Positions 1-12,028 of a stretch of DNA of 64,000 nucleotides are shown piece by piece. The stretch is from positions 46,621,915 to 46,685,914 of the forward strand of contig CM060175.1 of assembly GCA_030549775.1 (NCBI GenBank). The letters run 5' to 3'. The position numbers and the translations under genes are program-made. How positions within the stretch are numbered: the stretch's first letter is position 1; each line of letters starts with the position of its first letter. The notes beneath the pieces are model-generated. The model ran no database searches. It was not told the origin of the DNA and worked only from the letters and a program-made list of their open reading frames with translations. This DNA comes from Tamarix chinensis. Taxonomy: Eukaryota > Streptophyta > Magnoliopsida > Caryophyllales > Tamaricaceae.

Positions 1-86
1 TAATATATATTCATGATTCAAGTACTCATACTGAAAACACCTATATGATAACAAGTAGCGATAGAATCAACATCAAGTCAGCTTAC

Positions 87-139
87 AGTCAATGGCTGCT
101 GATTTGGACGGCTGTCCTTTGAATCCCTTGTGATTTGAC
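87..139 (-). CDS. Possible NUP1-like exon 2 (53 nt)
   Basis: On the minus strand a 53-nt stretch lies between an acceptor (TTTGATCAG|) and a donor (ATTGACT|GTAAGC). Joined to exon 1 (phase 1) it completes a Gly codon and then reads 17 open codons (QITRDSKDSRPNQQPLT), ending in phase 0. The phase fit and the polar, Gln/Asp-rich composition agree with the segment after the amphipathic region of plant NUP1. The acceptor has only a weak pyrimidine tract and the exon is short, so this is a prediction. Confidence 0.38.
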
Positions 140-533
140 CTGATCAAATAATATACGTCGTACCAAAAGATGATGTTAAGGACAGAAGCTATCAAGCAAA
201 AAAAGATTAAAAATAAAAATTGAATCATGAAGTACACGTAGCAAAAGTATAGGAATATATATAAACTACAAACAATAATACGATCCACTCAAGAAAATAA
301 TGAAGATGAATTGATTCTGTAGTTGGGCACATCCAATGAGCAGAAGTCAAAAGAAAAAGAAAAAGAAAAAAAGAAGAAAGAAAGGAGTTTGACTTTGCAT
401 GCTAGACCTCCTCTACGAAAAGAAATATTGGTGCATGTGGCGATATACATATATGACCTAATAACAACTAAATTGTCTTGCGATCTATATGAAGATGTAC
501 GATGTTGATGTTGGAATGGTATACAGTAGAAGC

Positions 534-578
<45 letters not shown>

Positions 579-611
579 AACATATAAAAAAAAGGGGGGA
601 AACATAATGCG

Positions 612-653
<42 letters not shown>

Positions 654-731
654 CAAATGCCGAATTCATCCAATCCTATATAACCAGAAAAAGAAAAAAG
701 AAAAAAAGATCAGAATGAAAAACAGGCATGT

Positions 732-768
<37 letters not shown>

Positions 769-1284
769 CATATCAAAAAAAGGGGGGGGGGAAAAACATA
801 ATGAGTTTATATATATATATATATATGACAAACTCCGTATTCATCCAATCCTATATAACCAGAAAAAGAAAAAAGAAAAAAAAAATCAGAATGAAAAACA
901 GGCATGTGGTATATATATATACATATATATATATATATGTATATGTATAACATATCAAAAAAAAAGGGAGGGGGGGAGAAACATAATGCGTTTATATATA
1001 TATATATATATATGACAAACGCCACATTCATCCAATCTTATATAACCAGAAAAAGAAAAAAGAAAAAAAGATCAGAATGAAAAACAGGCATGTGGTACCG
1101 TCCCCCACTCTAATACTTTATCTAAGGGAAGAATCAGTTGAAACATTTCAAAAGTAACACTTGAAACTCCACTCACTATCGTTCAGGAAATTCAATACTT
1201 TAACCATATATACCATGCAGATTTCTTTATGAAAAGACCACGTTCGGTCGGAGAGAGGCGGCTTAATTAGGAGGAGGAGGAAAC
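140..1284 (-). other. Putative NUP1 intron 1 packed with AT microsatellites
   Basis: This lies between the exon 1 donor and the proposed exon 2 acceptor. It holds a GA-rich stretch (about 340-385), several (TA)n tracts and a tandem repeat at 579-1096. No additional coding exon is visible. Short open frames here consist of Tyr-Ile dipeptides translated from (TA)n and are not genes. Confidence 0.45.
579..1096. repeat. Three-copy tandem repeat with embedded (TA)n and poly-G tracts
   Basis: Three units begin near 579, 766 and 948. Each has the same order: AACATAT, an A-run followed by a G-run of 6-10 bases, ACATAATG, a (TA)n tract of variable length, then a conserved block containing ATTCATCCAATC, TATATAACCAG, an A-rich stretch and CAGGCATGTGGTA. 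The conserved blocks are nearly identical; the (TA)n lengths differ, as expected from slippage. The array lies in the putative first intron of the NUP1-like gene. Confidence 0.85.
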
Positions 1285-1549
1285 CTGGAGAGTGCTCCGT
1301 CGTCGGAATGTGGCATTTACGGAAGACTGAACCGAATATTTTGTTTGCGGCAGAGGTTATGATCTTTGATGCTGGGTCAACTACTTTCGATAACCAGCCA
1401 TATCTCTGCTGGTTTCCACGGGCCGTCGTCGGCCGATTGTATGGTGCAGTAGTCTTTCTCATGTGCCTTTTCCGAAACTGGCCGCCTGCTCGAGCGCCCC
1501 TTCCTTCGTAAGCTGCATCAGCCAATGTCGAGTTCCCCGCCGTCGCCAT
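1285..1549 (-). CDS. NUP1: NUP1/NUP136-like nucleoporin, coding exon 1 (gene continues off left edge)
   Basis: Plant NUP1 (NUP136) is a nuclear-basket nucleoporin that anchors the pore basket and takes part in mRNA export and nuclear shape. The 88-codon exon starts at ATG 1549-1547 (MATAGNST...). It carries the plant NUP1 N-terminal signature in order: a Gly/Arg stretch followed by GGQFRKR (residues ~22-28), then PYNRPTT (~37-43), then GWLSKVVDP (~51-59), then an amphipathic segment ending KIFGSVFRK (~70-78). Arabidopsis NUP1 has GGKFRK, PYDRPTT, GWLSKLVDP and LFGSLSRK in the same order. A splice donor (CAG|GTTTCC) on the minus strand ends the exon in phase 1 at 1285; reading past it quickly gives low-complexity sequence and a stop at 1148. 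The remaining FG-type coding part would lie left of the window. Identification rests on remembered family motifs, not an alignment. Confidence 0.82.
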
Positions 1550-1654
1550 CAACCGGAGAGACAGAGAGTGTGCGTGTGAGTGTTACGTACAGTACAGAGT
1601 ACAGACTATGGAACTTGGACGAGAGATGAATTTTCCATGTTCTGAGCGGACGCC

Positions 1655-1675
1655 GAGACTTTATATTAAAATTTG
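1655..1675 (-). promoter_or_regulatory. TATA-like element upstream of NUP1 exon 1
   Basis: The minus strand reads TTTAATATAAAG about 110-120 bases upstream of the ATG, a plausible TATA box position for a transcript with a ~85-nt leader. The intervening leader is CT/GA-rich and has no upstream ATG close to the start. This is inferred from position and composition only. Confidence 0.3.
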
Positions 1676-1839
1676 AGGAAGATTTGTAACCCTTTTTTTT
1701 ACCCTCCTTTTTCAATAGTAACTTTATTAGTGTATGGAAATGTACATATTCATTTCCTCGAATATTTCAAACATTATTGGCAGTTACCACTTACGACCTG
1801 TCTTAAATATTGATTTTTACGGTCAACCATTTTTTTTTT

Positions 1840-2865
1840 TACAAAGTTACATATTTATTACATTCTTTCCGTACAAGTAGTGGATTACGATCAAGAATTA
1901 AGATACTTTCCGGCGATTTTATATATTAATAGAAATGGGACTTATCCTTATATTATATATATCATCTATAAAGATAATCTTTTATAAAATTACTTTTGCT
2001 AATTTTTCAATTTGATATCAACCATATAATAATTAAATAATTTTTGGTAAGTGCTAAATTGTTAAATTAAATACTCAATAAGTGAATTAGATGGCTTTTG
2101 GCAAATTTATATAATATTAGTTGCATAATTGGTAGCCAAATTTTGAATTAAATAACTTTTGATAAATTTTTAATTAAATACAAAGTTATACATTTATTAG
2201 ATTCTTTCCTTGGAAGTCTTCTATTACAATCAAGAATTAAAATCCTTTCCATTGATCTCTGTATATATTAATAGAAACCAGATTTACCGCTATATTATAT
2301 ATACCATCTATAAAGATAATTGCCTATAAAATCACTTTTGCTAATTTTTCAATTTGATATCAACCATATAATAATTAACTAATTTTTGGTAAGTGTTAAA
2401 TTGTTAAATTAAATACTCGATAAGTGAATTAGATGGCTTTTGGCAAATTTATACAATATTAGTTGCATAATTGGTAGCCAAATTTTGAATTAAATAACTT
2501 TTGATAAATTTTTAATTAAATACAAAGTTATATATTTATTAGATTCTTTCCTTGGAAGTCTTCGATTACAATCAAGAATTAAGATCCTTTCCATTGATCT
2601 CTGTATATATTAATAGAAACCATATTTACCGCTATATTATATATACCATCTATAAAGATAATCACCTATAAAATCACTTTTGCTAATTTTTCAATTTGAT
2701 ATCAACCATATAATAATTAATTAATTTTTGGTAAGTGTTAAATTGTTAAATTAAATACTCAATAAGTGAATTAGATGGCTTTTGGCAAATTTATACAATA
2801 TTAGTTGCATAATTGGTAGCCAAATTTTGAATTAAAAAACTTTTTGATAAATTTTTAATTAAATA
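1840..2865. repeat. 342-bp tandem repeat, three copies
   Basis: The phrase GCTAATTTTTCAATTTGATA recurs at 1998, 2340 and 2682, giving an exact 342-bp period. Each unit contains ACAAAGTTA...TTTATTA, TTCTTTCC, a block ATTAATAGAAA, CCATCTATAAAGATAA and a tail ATTAGATGGCTTTTGGCAAA...TTAATTAAATAC. Copies 2 and 3 are more alike than either is to copy 1. The tail resembles the dispersed repeat seen at 2.87-3.23, 24.4-24.8, 32.4-32.7 and 37.5-37.65 kb. Confidence 0.9.
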
Positions 2866-4467
2866 CCAAATTAATATTTATAGTAGTTAGATGAATTTGG
2901 CAAGTTCATAAAATACTGGTTAGGCTGCCGGTAACTAAGTGCAGTTTAATTTTTTTTTAATTTCAGTACAAATTACTTGGTAATTAATTGGTATATATAT
3001 ATATATATATATATATACACTCTTACAGTAATTCATTGATTAACCATTATAGAAATTGGATTAAATAAATTTTGGTGCATTTTGAATTAAATGGATTAAC
3101 CTTTAACCATTATGCAAATTCATAAAATATTAATTATGTCATTAATAATTAAATGGAGTTTGGTAAATTTTGAATTAAATACCAAAGTAATATTTATAAT
3201 AATTAGATTGCTTTTGATGAATTAGTAAAATATTAACGTAACTTTCTTTCCCTAACCTTAATTTTTATGTAATTAGTTTCATAATATGTTTCTAAAATTT
3301 TCAATTAATATAAATTTCCATGTCATTCTTATTAATGTGGAGACTTACATAGTTTATTTTATTAATTTGTGAAAAATTATATTTTCACAATTAATTTGGT
3401 TTAATCATTTTTATATATTTTTGCCTCGTCCAAAATTTATAACCCATTCTTAAATTATTTATAAGTTTATCAATTCATTTCATTCCATCTTCAGCCACCC
3501 GTTTCTTTCAAATCATTAAATTGTGAACTTTTCTTTTATGGAATTAAACGATTTTCCTCATTTTATCCATTTAATTCATTTAAGCTTTGAACGAATGTAA
3601 ATATTTTTACATATTTATTATTAAAAAATATTTTTGTATCAACCCAAACCCATTTATACCTTTAGTTAGTCATTTCTTCCCATTAGTAGATAAATAAATT
3701 TTGGTGAATTATTTAACTTTATGTTTTTTGCTCATTTTCCATGAGATGAGTTTCAAACCAATTCTAATATATTTGATTTTCTAAAATTATTCTACATCTA
3801 TTCGTGGTAATTTGAACCTTTCATTATTTTTTTTGTATATTTATGAAAATATATGCTTCCACAGATTATTTTATTTTGCTATTTTAGCATGTTTCTACTC
3901 CGTCAAGATTCATACCAGCTCTGATATCCAATATTTTTATATATGTGGACTTCTAAAATTATTTTGCACCTTTCCAAAAACTTTTGTAAATTTTAGAATT
4001 TTCTTGCTATTTTCTTTCCTCTAAAAAATACATATTATGTGCATTTTTTACAATTTAATTCATGAAACTAATTGAAACTAAACTTCTAGCTATCTCTTTT
4101 GATCCCAACCATCCCCGCACTATATGGTAATGATATTGGGGATGAGATTGGTATCTTAATTACTTTATTTCAATCCCAATCTTGGTTAAAAGTACATTAG
4201 TCATAATTTTTATTATAAAAATCTTACACACTCAACCTCTTTTTATACTCTATTATCATATGATTTCATTCAAATGTGTAAGAAGCTAATCACATTTTAA
4301 GTGCTCAATTCCCTTTCAAGTCCACTCAAATCACATTTTTTCTCCATTTTGGTCCTACAGCTGATTGTGTAAAGTTTATCACCGTGACAACTTTCAACAC
4401 CTTTAGTGGCTTCATTTCTCCTTTGTTTTCTCTCATTCTTGTTGCATTAGATTCCTTACAATATATA
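2866..4467. other. AT-rich noncoding DNA
   Basis: It begins with further diverged copies of the dispersed AATTAAATACCAAA / GGCTTTTG repeat (to about 3230), including a (TA)n tract at about 2993-3017. After that it is unstructured AT-rich DNA. No coding signal is seen beyond short chance open frames. Confidence 0.6.
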
Positions 4468-5404
4468 TGTAATACCTCTAGATTTTTGTGAACCCTAATC
4501 CCATATAATTAATACTTTAGTCCAATTCTACTCTTAAAATTTTTTATTTTTGCCTTACCTTAATACTTTAATTCCAAAATCTTAACCTAATCATAATATT
4601 TGACTCGGGTAATTTATATTTTCTTAACATAACTTTAATTTTGGGTGGTTTAAGTCTTTAATCTTACCTATATTAGCTAATAAAAATTTAATCTTAATCC
4701 TAACTTAAGCATTTTTCTCTTTTCTTTTCTTTCTCCTTTTTCCTTTCTCTTCTTCTACGCCGATTTCTTCTTCTCCTTCTCCTATCTTGTGTGTGTAACT
4801 CCTAACCTCTTCAACACACAACTCTCATCTCAATCATCCTTTCCTATCTCATCTCATTGAATTTTGCTCCACTCCCTCATGCCTCTACTAAATCGTTATC
4901 CTTTGTCATATTCACCATCAACATCATTACCTTCCCCTGCCATTCTTCATTTGCACGCCACCCTACACACACATATATACTACCTTATCCTCTCTCCCTC
5001 CCTCATTTATTTTCCTCAATTGTTGCCCATTTTTTGTCAAGCAACCAGCATTCTTCTTCTTCTTCTTACTTGTCTATTGCATTCGATTGAACCATCAAAA
5101 TCCATCCACACACTACCACCAAGCACCAACATGGCTTGGTAAATCAACCACCCTATCAACTCCCCCTCACCATCACAGATCATTTCCACTCACTATCTCC
5201 TATTTTCCCCCCTCTTTATAGCACGGTGTTATGTTTTTATGAGGCACACGATTTGCACATAGTCTCTTGTATAACCGTGCACCATCCTTTTCCTTTATCA
5301 TATACATATGCATGCTTGAATAATTCACTTGTGTATTTTTGCATAGGCCACACACAACCTCATGCATGCCCACGTGACCCTTGTTATTTTTTGTCTGTGT
5401 AAGG

Positions 5405-5830
5405 CTCCTAGCCACTATTCTCACTGGTAGATAGGTAAATAAAGTACAAACCCAAGATAGTATTCTCCTAGCTACTATTCTTATCAATGGACCGATAACT
5501 ATAGTAAAAACTCAGAGCAGCACACTCCTAGCCACTATTCTTACCCATGGATTGGTAAATAAAGTACAAACCCAAGGCAACACGTACACTTCTAGCCACT
5601 ATTCTCATCGGTGGACTAGTAAATAAGTTATAACCAGTTCTGACCTACATCCTATCCTACTGTAAGTAATTAGTGGCTTCCCAAAAGTTATTATCATACA
5701 AGGATTTTATTACTTGAGTTTTGGACCCAACCATTCTCACTGGTGGAATAGTAAGTAAAGTACGACCCTAGGGCAACACTCTCCTAGCTAATATTCTCAT
5801 TGGTGGACCAGTAAATAAAGTACAACCGAT
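5405..5830 (+). repeat. 60-bp tandem repeat (CTCCTAGCCACTATTCTCAC type)
   Basis: Four units start near 5405, 5465, 5525 and 5589, each with CTAGCCACTATTCT, then a TGGA(C/T)(C/T)GGTAAATAA-like core and AAAGTACAAACCCAAG. Two more diverged units follow at about 5730 and 5772. A related phrase (CCACTATT...GGTGGATCGGTCAC) occurs at 9900-10240. Confidence 0.8.
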
Positions 5831-6649
5831 CTTAACTTAAGTGACCTTCCAATTTAAGTAATTAGTTATTATTTGTGTTTTATTTGTTCTAGATACTACA
5901 AACAATCATTCTCAACTAATGCATGGCTTCTACCCTACTACCACCCTAGAATAACCTTATTCCCTTAGAAACCCTAATCTCATGATCCTAGTTACATTCT
6001 TACCCCTAATGTTCCCTTGATTCTCCAGTTTATCCAACAAACCCAAACCTGTCATTAGAAACCCCTCTTATCATGGGGCATAGCCTATTATCCCTATTTC
6101 TCACATATTATAACAATTAGCCTCTAGGGTTACTCCTCAAAATCCTAGTTTTTCCAAGTTAGTTTAGCCCCTTCTTTACTACTTGTTTAGCTTTAATATT
6201 CCATAATTAGGTATATATTACTATGATTATCCATCCTTTAGATTTTTTTATTCTAAATCCCCCATTTTTCACATATGATAATAACCTCTCAAATTAAACC
6301 CCTCTCGAAACCCTAATTCCTTATTGTGGTTATAACTACTCCCACTTATCCAACATGGTTATTTAATTTTGTATACAATCCCCAGATAACATAATTAACA
6401 TCATAATATAGGTTTAGAGCCCAACTCCCCTTTTCTTATATGTGATAATAACTTAACCCTAGGGTTTCATGCTTTGACCTGCCAAAATCCTAGTTTTACC
6501 TTTTTGGTAATCTCTCATCTCTTAGCACTCCAAGGACCCCCCCCAATGTGCAAAGCTACCAAATAATGTCATCATTAACCCCCCATATCCACTCTTAGCA
6601 ACCAGCCCCTACTCTACTCACCCATGGTCATAGATTCTTTTGGGTTTGA

Positions 6650-7178
6650 CTCACCTTATACATGTTTATTAGAATACTCACCCGAGTACATGTAAAATTG
6701 CTAAAATACCCTTATATCATGTAATATTGATAACCATGATAAAATAGATGATACTAAGACAGTAAACTCCTATTCTCATATTCAACACTAATTAATACTT
6801 GTCATGCATATTTATAATATTAATCATTATAGTACATGTAAAATTACCAAAATGCCCCTAGACCATGTAATATTATCCTCAAACATGAGTTACTAATACA
6901 CAAACCCCTATTCTCACACTTAGCATAAATTATTACCTATCATGTATATTTAATAGGATAACCACCATAGCACATTCAAAATAACCAAAATGTCCATTAG
7001 TCATATAATATTAATATCCATACCCAAACATGTGCTACTAATACCACAAGCCCCTATTTTTATACTTACCATCAATTATTACTTATCATACATATTTATT
7101 AGGATAAACCCATTATACATTGAAACTTACCAAAATACCCCTAGGCCATATAATATTAATATTCATGATGGAACATGT
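6650..7178 (+). repeat. ~145-bp tandem satellite, left portion (four units)
   Basis: The core AAAATTACCAAAATGCCCCT followed by AGACCATGTAATATTA recurs near 6691, 6840, 6979 and 7123 (spacing 139-149). Each core is followed by an AACATG...CCCCTATT...TTATTACTTATCAT...TTATTAGGAT stretch. The last unit is cut at 7178 by the CACTA transposon and resumes at 19299. Confidence 0.85.
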
Positions 7179-7207
7179 CACTATAAAATAATTGACTTTT
7201 GCCAACA
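7179..7207 (+). repeat. CACTA terminal inverted repeat, left
   Basis: Twenty-nine bases from CACTATAAAA to TTTTGCCAACA. They match the inverted right end with one difference (T/C at position 6). Confidence 0.9.
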
Positions 7208-7430
7208 AAAACTTAGGCACATATACTTTTTCTGTTGCTAAAATCAACTAATACCAATAGATAATTTTCTATGGGAAATAATATAGTTTTTCCAACATAA
7301 ATTTTTTATCTGTTGGTATTAATATGTTATGCCAATAGATTTTTTGCCCTCTCTTATATATGTAGTTATTAGTAGCATTATACCAATAGAACTAATACCC
7401 AATTTTACATCTATTGTTATTAGTGTTTAT
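7208..7430 (+). repeat. CACTA left subterminal repeats
   Basis: Several short related motifs appear in both orientations: CTGTTGCTAAAATC, ACTAATACCAATAGAT, TCTGTTGGTATTA, ATGCCAATAGATT, ATACCAATAGAACTAATACC. Such subterminal repeats are where the TNPA-type protein binds in En/Spm elements; that function is inferred here from position. Confidence 0.65.
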
Positions 7431-7492
7431 GAAATACAACAATAATATTTGTTTTTATATAATTTTAATAATGATTAATTCTATTCTTGTTA

Positions 7493-7535
<43 letters not shown>

Positions 7536-9155
7536 TAAGTCATTAGTCATTATTAGAAATAATAGTTTACATATATTATTATTCATTATTATTTTATTTC
7601 TAATATTAATATTAATATTGTTCATAATGGTTTCTTTTAACAATTATAATGAAATAATATATTTCATATCTACTACCACTTACTATTAAATTAATTTATT
7701 ATTAAATACTACCAATTATCATTCAAATCTATATTATCTTAACAATAATAAATATTATCAATAATCATTCACATTATTAATTATATATTAGTAATTATTA
7801 GATACTATTATTAATTTATTTAAAATAATGATTCATATTATTCTTATTAATATAATTCTTTATTAATTATTACTAAGAATAATTATTTTAGGAGATTATT
7901 ATTATTATTATTATTATTATTATTTAAGAAAAACATAGTATTACTAATTGTTGGAAATTATGATTAATATTTATATTATTCATATTTATATTTATTTCCC
8001 ATTATTAATTATTTTTAATAATTATTATTATTTTATTATAAATTATGATTAATATTATCTTAATAATACATTACAAAATATTAATTTTATATTAAATATT
8101 TTTAAATAATACTAATTATTATTTAAATTTATTATTTAATAATATTATTAGATAATAATTAACATTATTATTAGTAGCAGTAAAAATTAATTATATTATT
8201 TGTAAGAAAAAAATTATAATTAGTATAATCAATTTTATAATAATTAATTATTATTAATAGAATTATTTTTTTGGGGCTTATATATGGCTTTTCTGAAAAT
8301 GTGTTAAATTGTTTTTAGTTGTTTAAACTATTATAAGAATATTTCTCGAGCGTATTTGAAATATTATCTTTAATGTCATCTATTATAGAACCTTTTAATA
8401 TCTTTATCCGTTGTAATTATTTTTATCTTTGAATTTTTTTATTTTTAAGAGGTCGATAAGATCTTGAAAAAATATTAAATTAAATATTTTCACAACTTAT
8501 TTATGTTTTTTTTCTTTCCATTTTGGCTTATGAATGAATTTTTAAAAATGTGTTATTTTATTTTTAGTTGCTCAAAAAATCATAAAAATATTTCTTTTGA
8601 TTTATTTTAAATATTATTTTTTCATTATATTTTTTTATTTTAATAAGTGTTACGATTTATTTAAAATAAAAATATTTATTCGGATAAGTCTTTTATTTTT
8701 ATCTGAAAACTATTTATAGTTTTTATGAGTGTATTTCTATTATAATTTATCTTAATTGAAAGTTTTCTAATTATATTTTTTTTATAAATATTTTCTAAAG
8801 TTAAAAAAGAAGATATTATTTCGAGGTCTTATAATGTATTTTGTAAATAATATAGATATTTACACTCGTTGATAAATTTTTTTGAAAACATTTTCGAAAT
8901 TCTTTATATAGCTCTTATATCGATATTAGGCCTTCGGATCCTTTTGAAATAATTTTTTGTTAAATAATTTTTAGATAAAATTTTCCAACAATATTTGTAG
9001 ATTTATAGTATTTATTTATATGTGAGTATTTGTAAAAAAAAAAAAGAAAAGACTGTGGTCCTCTTCCTTTTCCCTTTCTCTCTTATTCTCTCCCTTCTCT
9101 TTTGTTCTTTTTCCCATCGAGCTCCCTACCCTCTGCGCCCCATCTTACTTCCTTC
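7431..9155. other. AT-rich interior of CACTA, trinucleotide tracts, no gene
   Basis: It contains an (ATA)n run at about 7496-7535, an (ATT)n run at about 7898-7924 and otherwise AT-rich sequence. At 9055-9155 it changes abruptly to CT-rich sequence. Joined across the insertion at 9156-14060, this CT tract continues as TCCCCATCTCCTCC, which could be the leader of a captured gene; no protein is recognised. Confidence 0.55.
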
Positions 9156-9899
9156 TGTAACACCCCAAAATTCACTACTTTTTTTTGGAAAGCGGAAGTA
9201 ATTAAAATAGAAATGATTAAATTAAAACCCGTGAATTCTGGGGATGCTATCGCCACACTTAGTACCAAACCGGTTCTCTCCGACTGTTTTCAGTGTCAAG
9301 TGCCAAGGCTAAAGAAAATTATTAACATTAAACTCAAACCAATAGTTCATAAAAGAACAAGAAATATCATACATAAAAATCAGAGTGCGAAATCAAAATT
9401 CCTCGGAGGGAGTAGCCTTACAATTGATAAAAGGTTTATTTAAAATATTTAATACGAGGTAATAATTCAAACAGGATAAATCAGATACAAGAAGAAATAA
9501 TAGAAATAAATAGGATAACAAGAAGAGTGGATCCAGCCACACTACTCTCGAACTTCGAGCCAAAACATGCTCAACACTCAGCCTCGACTGATGTCTCGCC
9601 CACCTGCACAAAGTCAGAAGGGCATACTACTGGTGGGAATGAGCATCACCCATGAAACGGGTGATCAGTACACTACTTACTGAGTAAGGTAACCGAGTAC
9701 TAAGGCTAACACATAGTCACATAAAATCATGCAGGATAATAAAAACTCATAAAGATCAACACCATAACATACAGGTATACAATTATTCAAGTAAAAGTAC
9801 AAAGGCCCATTTATAGTCCAGATTAATTATTTAATTAATCATTTATCGGAAGTCTATACACACCATGCCTTTTATCAAATCAATGTAAGTATAGGAACA

Positions 9900-10270
9900 C
9901 CCCACTATTATTGTCGGTGGGCCGATCACTTGCGGGAAAAATTCCACACCATTATTATTTGCTAGTGGATCGGTCACTTGCGGGACAATAGTCCACACCA
10001 CTATTCCTTACCAGTGGATCGACTGGTTCCTGCTCATGGTGTTCCACTAAATGTAATTAGTATCTTTTAAGTCTTATCAACTCTGGTTTGTGTTTATTGA
10101 GCTCAAGTCACCCCACTATTATTGGTGGTGGGCTAGTCAGTTGCGGGACAAAGTCCACACCACTATTTTTCACCGGTAGATCGGTCACTTATAGGATAAA
10201 AACCCTAACCACTATTCCTAACCGGGGGATCGGATGGACCCGGCTCAATAATCTTTCCCTTTAAATGATT
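9900..10270 (+). repeat. Two ~210-bp direct repeats with GGTGGGCCGATCAC-like cores
   Basis: The first copy starts CCCCACTATTATTGTCGGTG (9900), the second CCCCACTATTATTGGTGGTG (10112). Each contains two or three internal sub-repeats of the form CACACCACTATT...GTGGATCGGTCACTTGCGGG and ends in TTAGTRTCTTAAGT. It is akin to the 60-bp array at 5405-5830. Confidence 0.75.
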
Positions 10271-10411
10271 AGTGTCTTAAGTATCTTATTCAAAGTTTTC
10301 ACCCTGGACATGCATGAATCATCACACATCACAAATCATAAATTTTACCATCATAATTACATTTTAATCACAAATTACACATGATACAACAAAAACCCTA
10401 AGTAGCCACAC

Positions 10412-10568
10412 CAAACCCTAATCAACCACAACAAATCATAGTTAACCACTCCAAACCCTATTTAACCATAACAACCATAATTAGCCATTTCAAACCTTAA
10501 TTAAACACAACAAATCACCATTAACCACTCCAACCCTAGTTAATCACAACAACCTAGAGTTAATCACT
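10412..10568 (+). repeat. 40-bp minisatellite, four copies (CAAACCCTAATCAACC)
   Basis: Units begin near 10412, 10452, 10492 and 10531, each CAAACCCTA.TTAACCACAACAA...TTAACCACTC with substitutions. The AAACCCTAA phrase looks telomeric but the period is 40, so this is not a telomere. Confidence 0.8.
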
Positions 10569-10960
10569 CTAAACCCTAATTCAGTCTCCTCCATATCCTT
10601 ATAATGCTCCACGTACTATTTTTCCAGCTAAAATATTCATACACCCAAATAACACTTGTATTACCTTCCTTATATCCCAAATAAACCTTTCATACGTAAA
10701 TTTCACTCCCATACAAACTTTACACATCCCATGCAACCTCTTGAACTTTTCATACAAACCCTAAATCTCATGCAATCATTAATTCCCATGCAAAATCCTA
10801 CTCCACCATGCAAACCATAATACCACTATACAACCATTAATACCACCATGCAACCATGAATACCACCATAAAAAACCTAAGATTTCATCATACAAAACCC
10901 TAGATTCAATCCATTCAAAACCAAAGATTCATCCATACCAAGCCCTAGAATAGATCCTCT

Positions 10961-11262
10961 CATACAAAACCATCAATTAAATTCTTCCATACAAAACCAT
11001 AAATTAGATTTTTCCATATAAAACTATAAATTATATTCTCCCACACAAAACCATAAATTAGATTCTCCCAAATAGAGCCATAAATTATATTCTCCCACAC
11101 AAAACCATAAATTAGATTATCCCTTATAAAACCATAAATTATATTCTTCCATATAACACCATAAATTGGATTCTCCCATATAAAACCATAAATTGGATTC
11201 TGCCATATAAAACTATAAATTATATTCTTCCACACAAAACCATAAAAATCATAAATCATATT
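10961..11262 (+). repeat. 27-bp minisatellite, about 11 copies
   Basis: The unit is CCACACAAAACCATAAATTA followed by GATTCTC, with a strict 27-base period and one unit enlarged by 9 bases near 11242. More diverged units extend left to about 10870. Because 27 is a multiple of three, the minus strand stays open for 103 codons as a nine-residue repeat (ENIIYGFIW type). That open frame is a by-product of the period; there is no sign that it is a gene. Confidence 0.9.
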
Positions 11263-11639
11263 CTCCCACAAGAAACCCTAAAATTCTCCATTTTATTCTT
11301 CCACTCATGAATTATTAAAGTAATTATGTCAACTCACCTCCCTTGGTCAACCTCTTTCCCCATCCTCCTTTTTCATCCTTTCTCCCACACAAACCACACC
11401 AACATCCTCACATGCATGTCTTACAAGGTCACAACACATATCATCACATACACATAGTACACATGCCATACAAAAACATACTTCCACTCCATGTCATACC
11501 ATATACGACATAAATAATAACGATAAACATATGATACATAACATGTGAAGCAAATAATGCATATAAGCACACAAAAGGCCTTAGTAACACCCTTACCTGA
11601 AACGACACCGATTTTGGAGCATGTTCCTACGCCTCTTTA

Positions 11640-11836
11640 GGGCTTTGACTAAATAATAACATACTAATAAAAATAACATTAATAAAACTCTAACTTTTCT
11701 AAAGATATAGAAATAATAGAAATATTATAAAAGTTGATAATATAGGGTTAAATACTTTACCCTAATAATAATAATGATACTAAAAATAATATCAATGAGA
11801 ATATAAATAATAATAATAATAATAATAATAGTAATA

Positions 11837-11870
<34 letters not shown>

Positions 11871-11995
11871 GGACATTATTCAAAAACAAAGTAAAATAAA
11901 TGCTTCGGCCCCTTTACCAAAACAATACTAATAATAATATTAGTAAAATAAATAACCAAATTTATTAATAATGATAATAATGAAATAATAATAAT

Positions 11996-12028
<33 letters not shown>

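Larger units (their letters stand above)
4468..7178 (+). repeat. Noncoding LTR-like repeat region, left part (5' of CACTA insertion)
   Basis: The region starts near 4468 with TGTAATACCTC, like the TGTAACACC ends of large plant LTRs. It then has a CT-rich arm (about 4690-5130), a 60-bp tandem array (5405-5830), many AAACCCTAAT-type blocks (5960-6620) and a ~145-bp tandem array (6650-7178). The layout resembles the better-bounded unit at 9156-14060. No protein coding is recognisable; the short open frames on both strands have biased composition. The right end is not established because the CACTA element interrupts it. Confidence 0.4.

Noticed and set aside
289..1031. Several open frames of 60-126 codons on both strands
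   Set aside because: They are mainly Tyr-Ile dipeptides from (TA)n and Lys/Glu from A/G tracts in a tandem repeat; no coding character.
4857..5487. Overlapping open frames in the CT-rich stretch
   Set aside because: Ser/Leu/Pro/His composition follows from CT-rich sequence; four frames are open at once, and no homology was recognised.
7414..7689. Open frames rich in Ile/Asn
   Set aside because: They are translations of (ATA)n microsatellite and AT-rich DNA in both directions.
10380..10620. Interstitial telomere (AAACCCTAA copies)
   Set aside because: The period is 40 bp with other sequence between; there are no consecutive 7-bp units.
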